In this document: in pieces, positions 8,109 to 12,670 of the stretch | Numbering within the stretch: the first letter of the stretch is position 1 | Layout of the letters: the number at the start of each line of letters is the position of its first letter | Source: Propionibacteriaceae bacterium | Lineage (GTDB): Bacteria; Actinomycetota; Actinomycetes; Propionibacteriales; Propionibacteriaceae | Reading direction: 5' to 3' | Assembly: GCA_031262845.1 (NCBI GenBank) | Contig: JAISGZ010000237.1 | Coordinates: 1 to 13,847 of the forward strand | Length of the DNA stretch: 13,847 nucleotides | Made by a program: the position numbers and the translations under genes | The notes under the pieces: generated by a model | What the model saw: the letters and a program-made list of their open reading frames with translations, nothing else | Database searches by the model: none | Told to the model about the DNA's origin: nothing

Positions 8109-8248
8109 GCCGACGCCAGTGTCAAAATCTGTCTTTCGAGTGAAAAGCGGCTCGTGGCGGGTGGTAAGGGCTGGTCGGCAGCCGTGGGCAGATGTTCCGA
8201 GGCGACGGCTGGTTGGAGTCTGGAGCGAGTCGGCGGGGCGTAGGTAGC

Positions 8249-8295
8249 GAAAAACCCGGTGTGGCTCACCTCAACTGGCGAACCACACCGGGTTT
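8249..8295 (-). terminator. Terminator of P4
   Basis: A thirteen-pair stem: 8252-8264 (AAACCCGGTGTGG read on plus) with 8283-8295, followed on the minus strand by a T-run (TTTTTCGC, partly within the stem). It lies directly after the P4 stop and is a strong intrinsic terminator. Confidence 0.9.
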
Positions 8296-8308
8296 CGACT
8301 ACCTGATA

Positions 8309-8428
8309 TCAGGCGGCCGTCGTCGGGAACAAATTGATGATGCTGAAAACCAGCGCCACGATCTGATCGATAACTGACTTAACGCCAACGGTGATCATTT
8401 CAATGATTTGTTGTACTAATGCACTCAT
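8309..8428 (-). CDS. P4: short amphipathic peptide
   Basis: A 39-codon gene from the ATG at 8428, starting MSALVQQIIEMITVGVKSV and ending NLFPTTAA. Its ribosome binding site AAAGGAAGTGA is nearly the same as that of P9 (AAGGAAAGTGA). Polar positions Q6/Q7, E10, T13, K17/S18 and D21/Q22 make an amphipathic helix that is closer to staphylococcal PSM or delta-toxin in look than the Ser-striped members. Net charge is about -1. It has its own promoter (8483-8512), overlapped by a palindrome, and its own terminator. No signal peptide and no family recognised. Confidence 0.85.
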   Translation of the reverse strand: MSALVQQIIEMITVGVKSVIDQIVALVFSIINLFPTTAA

Positions 8429-8482
8429 TCTTGTTCACTTCCTTTCGGACTAGGAGATACCAGTGGGGGAAACCACACGACC

Positions 8483-8512
8483 AGGCTAGCGTACTGACGC
8501 TAAACGGTGCAA
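8483..8512 (-). promoter_or_regulatory. P4 promoter
   Basis: On the minus strand TTGCAC (8507-8512), an 18-base spacer, then TAGCCT (8483-8488), 54 bases before the P4 start. Boxes and spacing match those of P2 and P5. Confidence 0.6.
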
Positions 8513-8530
8513 GAAAACTTACGTTTTCTT
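8511..8530. promoter_or_regulatory. Palindrome at the P4 -35 box, candidate operator
   Basis: AAGAAAAC, four bases, GTTTTCTT: a perfect 8-base inverted repeat overlapping the edge of the P4 -35 box. A second inverted repeat follows, TGTTGAG at 8531-8537 with CTCAACA at 8553-8559. Their position suggests a binding site for a regulator, but no regulator is encoded nearby. Confidence 0.45.
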
Positions 8531-8679
8531 TGTTGAGTTTTTTTAGGGGTCTCTCAACACCTTGTCAGGCGAGAGAGAGTCAGAGACCCAGAGGACGCCA
8601 AGGGACAGGTTGACGGCGACCAGTCGAGAGCTGCCCGGAGGCTGTTGACGAGCGATCGGTCAGTCGGTGGGGGCTGGGC

Positions 8680-8781
8680 CTACGTGTTGCGCTGGAAGCT
8701 AATGAGGAGCGCCATGATCGGATAGAGAAAACCAGCGGCCATGTTAATAAAAGCTTCAATTAATTTCATCACGTTAAACAT
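8680..8781 (-). CDS. P5: short amphipathic peptide
   Basis: A 33-codon gene from the ATG at 8781, starting MFNVMKLIEAFINMAAGFL and ending LLISFQRNT. The ribosome binding site is weaker (GGAGAG about 14 bases away, AAAGTGA nearer), and an internal ATG at codon 5 has none. Polar positions K6, E9, N13, G17 and Y20 repeat the array spacing. Net charge is about +1, one of only two cationic members. A well-formed promoter lies 66 bases upstream. No clear terminator follows. It is the innermost minus-strand gene, facing P6. Function is unknown. Confidence 0.75.
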   Translation of the reverse strand: MFNVMKLIEAFINMAAGFLYPIMALLISFQRNT

Positions 8782-8847
8782 CAGAAGTTCACTTTCTCTC
8801 CGCTGACGAAAGTTAATGATCGCGAGGGAACAAATTAACCCTCTAAA

Positions 8848-8877
8848 AGACTAAGGGCTTCAGCCGGGTAGCGGCAA
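8848..8877 (-). promoter_or_regulatory. P5 promoter
   Basis: On the minus strand TTGCCG (8872-8877), an 18-base spacer, then TAGTCT (8848-8853), 66 bases before the P5 start. Confidence 0.6.
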
Positions 8878-9224
8878 GTGCAATTGATTAAGAAGCGGTT
8901 AACCTCGGGTTTCATGGTCGGGTCGGGCGGGCGGAGGTCGGGGATGGTTGCCTGGCTATCGGGTGACTAGTTCCCGGCCAACCTCCCAGCTTTCGTCCGC
9001 GACTCACTCGGCACGCTGGTGACCAAGCGTTCCGTCTGGCGGACCTGGCTGGACAGCCGCTCGATCACCCGGCTAGCAGCCGCAGCCGAGACCACTCATC
9101 CGTGTTACGCACTGACCTGGCCCAACTCAGGTTTCAGTCCTCCCCCGGGGTTGACCGGCGCTCAGTCGACACTCTGCAAGTGCTCATACAGCAACTAACA
9201 TATTTTCTTAATTGATGAAATTCG

Positions 9225-9254
9225 CTGGATTCTTAGAGCTTCGTTAACTAATCT
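9225..9254 (+). promoter_or_regulatory. P6 candidate promoter
   Basis: TAATCT at 9249-9254 fits the TAnnCT -10 pattern and lies 75 bases before P6; the -35 at 18 bases (CTGGAT, 9225-9230) is weak. The bases after the -10 (CTGACCAACG) also follow the P8 -10 box. Confidence 0.45.
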
Positions 9255-9329
9255 GACCAACGCTCCTTCAACGTGGCCACCCGGCTCACGCTTTGACCTT
9301 CATCCACCTCTTAGGAGAAAGAGAACACC

Positions 9330-9452
9330 ATGAACTTCATCAACAGCATCATCAGCATGATCCTCAGCTTCCTGTCACCGATCATCAGCCTCTTCCAGCC
9401 GCTACTGAGCGCTTTCGGCCTCGACGGCATCCTGGGCCAGTTGGGCATGTAG
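9330..9452 (+). CDS. P6: Ser-striped hydrophobic peptide
   Basis: A 40-codon gene from the ATG at 9330, starting MNFINSIISMILSFLSPII and ending GILGQLGM. AGGAG lies at 9313-9317. This is the clearest member: polar residues at 6, 9, 13, 16, 20, 23, 27 and 30 (S,S,S,S,S,Q,S,G) alternate in steps of 3 and 4 through a helix that is otherwise Ile/Leu/Phe/Met. Prolines are at 17 and 24. The only charged residue is D32. It is followed by a strong terminator. It aligns with P2, P3 and P10 (the SFxSPxxSLF core). GC-rich codons (ATC, AGC, CTG) match the host. There is no signal peptide. Membrane insertion and oligomerisation are inferred from the pattern only. Confidence 0.9.
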   Translation: MNFINSIISMILSFLSPIISLFQPLLSAFGLDGILGQLGM

Positions 9453-9468
9453 TCTCGACGCCACCAAG

Positions 9469-9512
9469 GTCGGCCCGGGTTAGTCATCTGACTAGCCTGG
9501 GCCGACTTTTTT
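9469..9512 (+). terminator. Terminator of P6
   Basis: A stem of about eighteen bases starting GTCGGCCCGG (9469) and closing with CTGGGCCGAC (ends 9506), with one G-T pair and a tiny loop, followed by six T. A strong intrinsic terminator 16 bases past the P6 stop. Confidence 0.92.
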
Positions 9513-9619
9513 GCGCTCACCCCTCGAACCGGGCCACGACTGACCGGCGAGAGCCGCCAGAAGCACTGCTTGACCTAGTTGACCTAGCGGCAGGCTTGTT
9601 AACGATCTGTTATTGAGTA

Positions 9620-9648
9620 CTGCCAAGACCCGCGAGATTTGCTACTCT
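9620..9648 (+). promoter_or_regulatory. P7 promoter
   Basis: CTGCCA (9620-9625), a 17-base spacer, then TACTCT (9643-9648), 62 bases before the P7 start. Confidence 0.5.
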
Positions 9649-9710
9649 GAATCCGTCCATTGTGGGGACACCTTCGATCCCCCCTTCACTAGATAGTAAG
9701 GAATTCAGTT

Positions 9711-9815
9711 ATGGGTCTCATTAGAAGCATCATCGACATGGTCATGAGTCTTATCATGCAGATTCTGTCCGCCCTCGGCCTTGGCGACATTCTCAATCCT
9801 TCGACAACCTACTGA
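9711..9815 (+). CDS. P7: short amphipathic peptide, related to P9
   Basis: A 34-codon gene from the ATG at 9711, starting MGLIRSIIDMVMSLIMQIL and ending NPSTTY. TAAGGA lies 8 bases upstream. Polar positions S6, D9, S13, Q17 and S20 form the stripe; the first 20 residues align without gaps to P9 (MGxxxxIIxM, then a Met-rich segment and M-polar-IL-polar). Met is frequent (positions 1, 10, 12, 16). Net charge is about -1 (R5, D9, D26). It has its own promoter and a long hairpin after the stop. Function is unknown. Confidence 0.85.
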   Translation: MGLIRSIIDMVMSLIMQILSALGLGDILNPSTTY

Positions 9816-9824
9816 GATTATCTC

Positions 9825-9875
9825 TAACCGCGGCGGCGGGGACCAGCATTAGTTTTGCCCCCCCCGCCGCGGTTA
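9825..9875 (+). terminator. Hairpin after P7
   Basis: TAACCGCGGC (9825-9834) pairs with GCCGCGGTTA (9866-9875); the stem continues inward through GGCGGGG against a run of C with one mismatch. It begins 9 bases past the P7 stop. There is no T-run, so it is a hairpin-type terminator candidate. Confidence 0.65.
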
Positions 9876-10166
9876 ATACCCGACTGATAACCGACCAATC
9901 CAAGCCTGAACTCCGCCCAGGCCGCAGCTGTTCCCGTCCCGTCGCGCCCAGCCCTAAGTGGCCACGGTCGCCAGAGACACGACCGCCGATCCTGACCAAG
10001 ACCCCCAACACCGAGACCGAATCGTGGTCGTCCTCCGCCCCGCCCAGCAGCGGCTGGGCACGGTCGTCAGCGACCCGATCATTAACCCCAGACTCCGCCC
10101 CGGGCTACGCCAGATCCGCGGCCAATTCATCATCAAATCTTGAAGATTAAGCCGACCGTTCACTGC

Positions 10167-10172
10167 TAGGCT
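10167..10172 (+). promoter_or_regulatory. P8 -10 box, possible leaderless start
   Basis: TAGGCT ends seven bases before the P8 GTG, so a transcript started by it would begin at or next to the start codon. No good -35 lies at 17-18 bases; TTGAAG is at 21. Confidence 0.4.
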
Positions 10173-10179
10173 GACCAAC

Positions 10180-10278
10180 GTGTTTAAATTAATTGTGTCG
10201 ATTTTGAAGGGCATTCAAAATCTCCTGGCCAGTTGGGTAACCATCGCGGCTCCGATCATCAACGAACCGATCCGTTAG
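10180..10278 (+). CDS. P8: cationic short peptide with Trp
   Basis: A 32-codon gene from the GTG at 10180, starting (M)FKLIVSILKGIQNLLASW and ending NEPIR. Net charge is about +2 (K3, K10, R32 against E29), so it is the most cationic member and the one most like a leaderless bacteriocin or PSM. It has Trp19. Polar positions K3, S7, K10, N14, S18 and T21 keep the 3-4 spacing but in a different phase. No ribosome binding site is evident; a TAGGCT box seven bases upstream suggests a leaderless message, which actinobacteria commonly translate. Confidence is lower because of the missing site and GTG start, but composition, position and the hairpin that follows fit the array. Confidence 0.65.
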   Translation: MFKLIVSILKGIQNLLASWVTIAAPIINEPIR

Positions 10279-10292
10279 TCACGGTTTGATCC

Positions 10293-10331
10293 CAGAAAGA
10301 CCAGCGACATCGTTGTCACTGAGCCTTTCTG
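10293..10331 (+). terminator. Hairpin after P8
   Basis: CAGAAAG (10293-10299) pairs with CTTTCTG (10325-10331), with an inner CAGCGACA/TGTCACTG stem containing one mismatch. There is no T-run. Two further small inverted repeats follow before 10385 (GACCAA with TTGGTC; CCAGC with GCTGG). Confidence 0.5.
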
Positions 10332-10412
10332 CAACGACTGACCAACGGTTTGGTCGGTTTGTCCAGCACTCGTTGAGCTGGTCGACCGACTCCTTCCACA
10401 GCCTGGAGTTTC

Positions 10413-10418
10413 TAGGCT
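10413..10418 (+). promoter_or_regulatory. P9 candidate -10 box
   Basis: TAGGCT, identical to the P8 -10 box, 33 bases before the P9 start. There is no recognisable -35 at the usual distance. Confidence 0.4.
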
Positions 10419-10451
10419 GTTCCATTTCCCCCCAACAAGGAAAGTGACATC

Positions 10452-10541
10452 ATGGGAATCGCTGCTGAAATCATTAACATGCTGACTGTCTTTGCCATGA
10501 ATATCCTCAACTTCATTATGAGCTTACTTGGCATGCAGTGA
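10452..10541 (+). CDS. P9: shortest array peptide, related to P7
   Basis: A 29-codon gene from the ATG at 10452, starting MGIAAEIINMLTVFAMNIL and ending MSLLGMQ. AAGGAAAG sits 7 bases upstream, almost the same site as P4. The helix has polar residues E6, N9, T12, N17 and N20 on one side and is rich in Ile/Leu/Met/Phe elsewhere. E6 is the only charge. It aligns with P7 over the first 20 residues. Its length is close to staphylococcal alpha-PSMs (about 20-25 residues), but it lacks their Lys residues. It is followed by a perfect twelve-pair hairpin. Function is unknown. Confidence 0.87.
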   Translation: MGIAAEIINMLTVFAMNILNFIMSLLGMQ

Positions 10542-10550
10542 CCGCCTCGA

Positions 10551-10586
10551 GCGCCCGCACCAGCTCGCCAGACTTGGTGCGGGCGC
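10551..10586 (+). terminator. Hairpin after P9
   Basis: A perfect twelve-pair stem, GCGCCCGCACCA (10551-10562) with 10575-10586, beginning 9 bases past the P9 stop. There is no T-run after it. Confidence 0.75.
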
Positions 10587-10768
10587 CTGCGCTGGTTGCC
10601 ACAGCGCCGCCTGCGAAACCCTGACACCGTTCGACTTGGTGTGGACGTCAGTTGTACCGGGCCGCCGGGCTTTGGCGGCCACTGGGCGCGGCTAGGCGCT
10701 GGTCCCATCCAGCCATTGTATTAAGTCCGTTTTAATAGAACGTTGACTTTTTTATTGACCCTCTCCCC

Positions 10769-10797
10769 TTGTTTAGTCGACTGTCCCCGCCTACAGT
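10769..10797 (+). promoter_or_regulatory. P10 promoter
   Basis: TTGTTT (10769-10774), a 17-base spacer, then TACAGT (10792-10797), 56 bases before the P10 start. Confidence 0.45.
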
Positions 10798-10853
10798 GGT
10801 TAACGTCTCCTCTGATCTCCATTTCTGACCTCACGAAATACAAAGGGAATACC

Positions 10854-10961
10854 GTGTTTAACAACATCATTAACACCATCTTGGGTATCATCATGAGCTT
10901 CATCTCGCCATTCTTATCCCTCTTCACCAGCCTGGCCTCTAGCTTCACCTCGGGCTACTGA
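10854..10961 (+). CDS. P10: Ser/Thr-rich hydrophobic peptide, P6 paralogue
   Basis: A 35-codon gene from the GTG at 10854, starting (M)FNNIINTILGIIMSFISPF and ending SFTSGY. AAAGGG lies 6 bases upstream. MSFISPFLSLFTSLASSF aligns without gaps to P6 LSFLSPIISLFQPLLSAF. It has no charged residue at all. Polar positions N4, N7, G11, S15, S18, S22, T25, S29 and T32 repeat in steps of 3-4. No signal peptide. A short hairpin (10966-10989) separates it from P11, which probably shares its transcript. Confidence 0.85.
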   Translation: MFNNIINTILGIIMSFISPFLSLFTSLASSFTSGY

Positions 10962-10965
10962 TCCA

Positions 10966-10989
10966 CGGCTTTGCACTGAATGCAAACCG
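10966..10989 (+). terminator. Weak hairpin between P10 and P11
   Basis: CGG-C-TTTGCA with TGCAAA-CCG, loop CTGAA, one bulged base. There is no T-run, so it may attenuate rather than stop transcription into P11. Confidence 0.45.
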
Positions 10990-11010
10990 CCGGGAAAGAA
11001 GCAATTCATT

Positions 11011-11133
11011 ATGATGACAGTTTTCACTAACTTTTTTGATGAGTGCAAAACCCTGTTCAGCCAAGTGCTAGCGACCATCATGAGCTGGTTGGGCCAGATT
11101 TGGACCAACATCGCCCCGGTGATCACTGGCTAA
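11011..11133 (+). CDS. P11: short peptide with two Trp and one Cys
   Basis: A 40-codon gene from the ATG at 11011 (a second ATG follows at 11014), starting MMTVFTNFFDECKTLFSQV and ending NIAPVITG. The upstream GGGAAAGAAG is only a weak ribosome binding site. Polar positions from the second Met are about 6, 9/10, 13, 16/17, 21, 24, 28, 31, the array pattern. Trp26 and Trp31 suit a membrane interface; Cys12 is the only Cys in the array outside P1. Net charge is about -1. No separate promoter is seen, so it is likely read from the P10 promoter. Two hairpins follow. Function is unknown. Confidence 0.82.
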   Translation: MMTVFTNFFDECKTLFSQVLATIMSWLGQIWTNIAPVITG

Positions 11134-11148
11134 GCTCACGCGCGAAAA

Positions 11149-11175
11149 GGTCAGCCGATCAGGACACAGCTGACC
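11149..11175 (+). terminator. First hairpin after P11
   Basis: GGTCAGC (11149-11155) pairs with GCTGACC (11169-11175), seven pairs, no T-run. Confidence 0.45.
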
Positions 11176-11181
11176 GATACT

Positions 11182-11229
11182 ACGACAGTGGCCAGGTTCG
11201 TCTCGACGGACCCGGCCACTGTCGTTTAT
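11182..11229 (+). terminator. Terminator at the end of the peptide array
   Basis: A perfect twelve-pair stem, ACGACAGTGGCC (11182-11193) with GGCCACTGTCGT (11214-11225), followed by TTTAT. It separates P11 from the convergent lipoprotein gene. Confidence 0.85.
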
Positions 11230-11285
11230 CCGTCTGCAGCATCAAGCCCGTCAGACTAGCCGGAAGTCTCCGGCCCAACCGTGAA

Positions 11286-11840
11286 CTAATCCTTGGGGAT
11301 GACGTTGGGCGGAAAGAAATCGTTCATTTGGCCGGCATTGTTCTCGGCCAGCCGGATAAAGCTATCCATCAAGGCATCGCCGGCTTCGAAACTCGTGATG
11401 GTCATCAAGACGTAACTGCCGGAGTTGATCACCGAACCCCGCCCGGGCAGGTTATTTTCCCCCCACTGCCAGGCGTTGAATTGAGCCGCCAACTTGTCTT
11501 TGACCATGGCCGCGGCCGTAATATCGCTCAGCCGCAGCAACAAGACTTGGTAGGCCGGCTGGTCGGGCGGCGCCCGGACCACCCAGCCCTCGGCCACCCA
11601 GGTCTCGAATTCCTCGACCGTCAAGCCCGTCACCAGGGGCGCTTCCACACTGGTGACCGGTTGGAGTGGCCAGTTGGGCCAATCGGCCGACGGTAGCTCA
11701 GTGTCCGCGGCCGCCAGTAAATCGGTCATGACGGTTTCGGCCGATTGCGGCAGGCTGTCGTGGAGTTGCTGGCTCTGACAAGCGGTCAGCGTCACGAGCA
11801 GCAGGCTGGCGAGGCACCAAACCCTCAGCTTGGTCCGCAT
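11286..11840 (-). CDS. Lipoprotein, DUF4358-like
   Basis: A 184-residue predicted lipoprotein. The N-terminus has MRTKLR, a hydrophobic segment (VWCLASLLLVTL) and a lipobox LTAC with the lipidated Cys at 21. The start at 11840 is supported by AAGGAGG four bases upstream. The mature part has LTVEEFETWVAEGWVV near 73-88, a segment of the LLLRLSD..AAAMVKDKL type near 100-118, and GSYVLMTITSFEAGDALMDSF near 141-161. This layout recalls DUF4358 lipoproteins (an xVEEY block, a VKxxL segment, then GxYVLLxI), but that is my recollection of a weak profile. The protein would sit outside the membrane, lipid-anchored. It is convergent with P11, its promoter is not obvious, and any link to the peptides is inference from proximity. 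Confidence 0.85.
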   Translation of the reverse strand: MRTKLRVWCLASLLLVTLTACQSQQLHDSLPQSAETVMTDLLAAADTELPSADWPNWPLQPVTSVEAPLVTGLTVEEFETWVAEGWVVRAPPDQPAYQVLLLRLSDITAAAMVKDKLAAQFNAWQWGENNLPGRGSVINSGSYVLMTITSFEAGDALMDSFIRLAENNAGQMNDFFPPNVIPKD

Positions 11841-12007
11841 CCCGCCTCCTTACAGCGTCGGTCTCAGACCGCTCACGATGGTTCTCGACCACGCTGGTTC
11901 AGCTGCCGGATTGTCATGAGCAGTCCGTCGGGCCATCAGCCATCAGCGCCTGAGATTACCGCCGGCGTCATCATTGCCAGCTCTCATCGTTGACAGTGTA
12001 ATCGGTG

Positions 12008-12036
12008 TTGACAAGCCCGGGAGATGTTCTTAGCGA
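12008..12036 (+). promoter_or_regulatory. Candidate promoter of a structured RNA
   Basis: A perfect TTGACA (12008-12013), a 17-base spacer and TAGCGA (12031-12036). A second TTGACA lies 18 bases upstream (11990-11995). No protein gene follows on this strand for more than 1 kb. Confidence 0.45.
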
Positions 12037-12042
12037 GGTCGG

Positions 12043-12300
12043 CCCAGGGATTGAAAACCGCACGTTCCGGGCCGAGCGAGACAAGCTCGCCGGCCCGGAA
12101 CGGCGGGAAGGGTGGGTCCTATGCCGCTAAGACACCCTCCCTTCTGGTGGGGCGCGCACTAAACCGCCCGGCACGCCACCACCTGGCAGCCCGAGTCCGG
12201 TGCAAGCACCAGGCACGAGCAAGCCCACCAAAACTCAATTCTTCCGTCTCAGCTCTCACAGACTAGGCAATAAAACCCGGCTCGTAACGCCATATTGGCG
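12043..12300 (+). ncRNA. Candidate structured RNA of unknown family
   Basis: Downstream of the promoter-like element lies a dense set of inverted repeats. CGTTCCGGGCC (12063-12073) pairs perfectly with 12092-12102 and encloses GCGAG/CTCGC. Next come GGGAAGGGTG with a CACCCTCCC partner, GGTGGGGCG with CGCCACC, and a small GGTG-CAAG-CACC hairpin. A CGCCA/TGGCG hairpin at 12288-12300 could mark the end. I looked for the landmarks of RNase P RNA, tmRNA, SRP RNA and cobalamin riboswitches and did not find them. The strand is chosen from the promoter; no protein-coding reading is convincing. Confidence 0.3.
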
Positions 12301-12620
12301 AAACCGCAGGCCACGTTAACGCAATCGACACAAAACCCAGTCGATATTGACTAGCGCAGTCGCGAACGACAACTTGACGGAAGCAGCTCAATCAACATCG
12401 ACAGAGGCGATTGAGCTTTGCTGCCAGCACTTTACCTGTCATCTGGCTTGAGGACAAGCACTTTGTGTTCCAGCAACGAAGCCTATATTACGTGATCGCG
12501 GTCCGAAATATCAGCCCTTGGGGCCGATTCTGAGACCGATCACAGCTTTCGTTATCATTCCGTGACCTATGTCTCGCCACTTCAGCCTGACGAGCCCACT
12601 TCACCGGTCGGGCGACTGTC

Positions 12621-12670
12621 TCAGCTCACGGGGCGGCCGTCCCATCAACGATCGGTCGCCCCAAAGCTGA
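12621..12670 (-). terminator. Hairpin after sigma factor gene
   Basis: TCAGCT plus GGGGCG (12621-12635) pairs with CGCCCC plus AGCTGA (12657-12670), with a small internal loop. It lies about 20 bases past the sigma gene stop on the minus strand. No T-run. Confidence 0.55.

Larger units (their letters stand above)
8782..9329. other. Divergent centre of the peptide array
   Basis: A 548-base region between the divergently transcribed P5 and P6. It holds the P5 promoter at the left, a candidate P6 promoter at the right and AT-rich tracts at about 8825-8890 and 9191-9245. TTCTTAAT occurs on the minus strand within 8881-8895 and on the plus strand near 9205, in each case just upstream of the outward-facing -35 region. 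The middle (about 8910-9180) is GC-rich. A 75-codon open plus frame (8971-9198) has no start with a ribosome binding site and I do not call it a gene. Confidence 0.5.
9816..10179. other. P7-P8 interval
   Basis: Apart from the P7 hairpin at its left end and the P8 -10 box at its right end, I see no supported feature. The middle (about 9890-10140) is GC-rich. A 61-codon open plus frame starting with GTG at 9958, immediately after a stop codon, has no ribosome binding site and low-complexity text, so it is not called. Confidence 0.4.
10542..10853. other. P9-P10 interval rich in hairpins
   Basis: A 312-base interval with the P9 hairpin, ACACC/GGTGT (10624-10642), GGCCGCC with GGCGGCC (10660-10666 and 10674-10680), an AT inverted repeat TATTAA/TTAATA (10719-10737), two TTGAC motifs 12 bases apart (10743, 10755) and the P10 promoter. 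No gene is seen. Confidence 0.5.

Noticed and set aside
8842..8929. Minus frame starting MKPEVNRFLINCTCRYPAEA, 26 codons
   Set aside because: No ribosome binding site, and it overlaps the P5 promoter; not amphipathic like the array peptides.
8971..9198. 75-codon open plus frame in the divergent centre
   Set aside because: No start with a ribosome binding site; open frames of this length are common by chance in GC-rich DNA.
9857..9865. Run of C suggesting a 6C-type RNA
   Set aside because: The C-run is part of the stem of the hairpin after P7, not a hairpin loop, and no second such hairpin follows.
9958..10143. 61-codon plus frame starting GTG between P7 and P8
   Set aside because: No ribosome binding site, immediately follows a stop, composition unlike the host proteins.
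7101..11133. CRISPR array or insertion sequence as explanation of the repeated layout
   Set aside because: The repeats are coding paralogues of different length and spacing; there are no constant direct repeats with unique spacers and no transposase or terminal inverted repeats.
12024..12266. Open plus frame of 80 codons starting at an ATG after GGGAG
   Set aside because: Basic, low-complexity text, coincides with strong inverted repeats and starts inside the promoter spacer; more likely a structured RNA.
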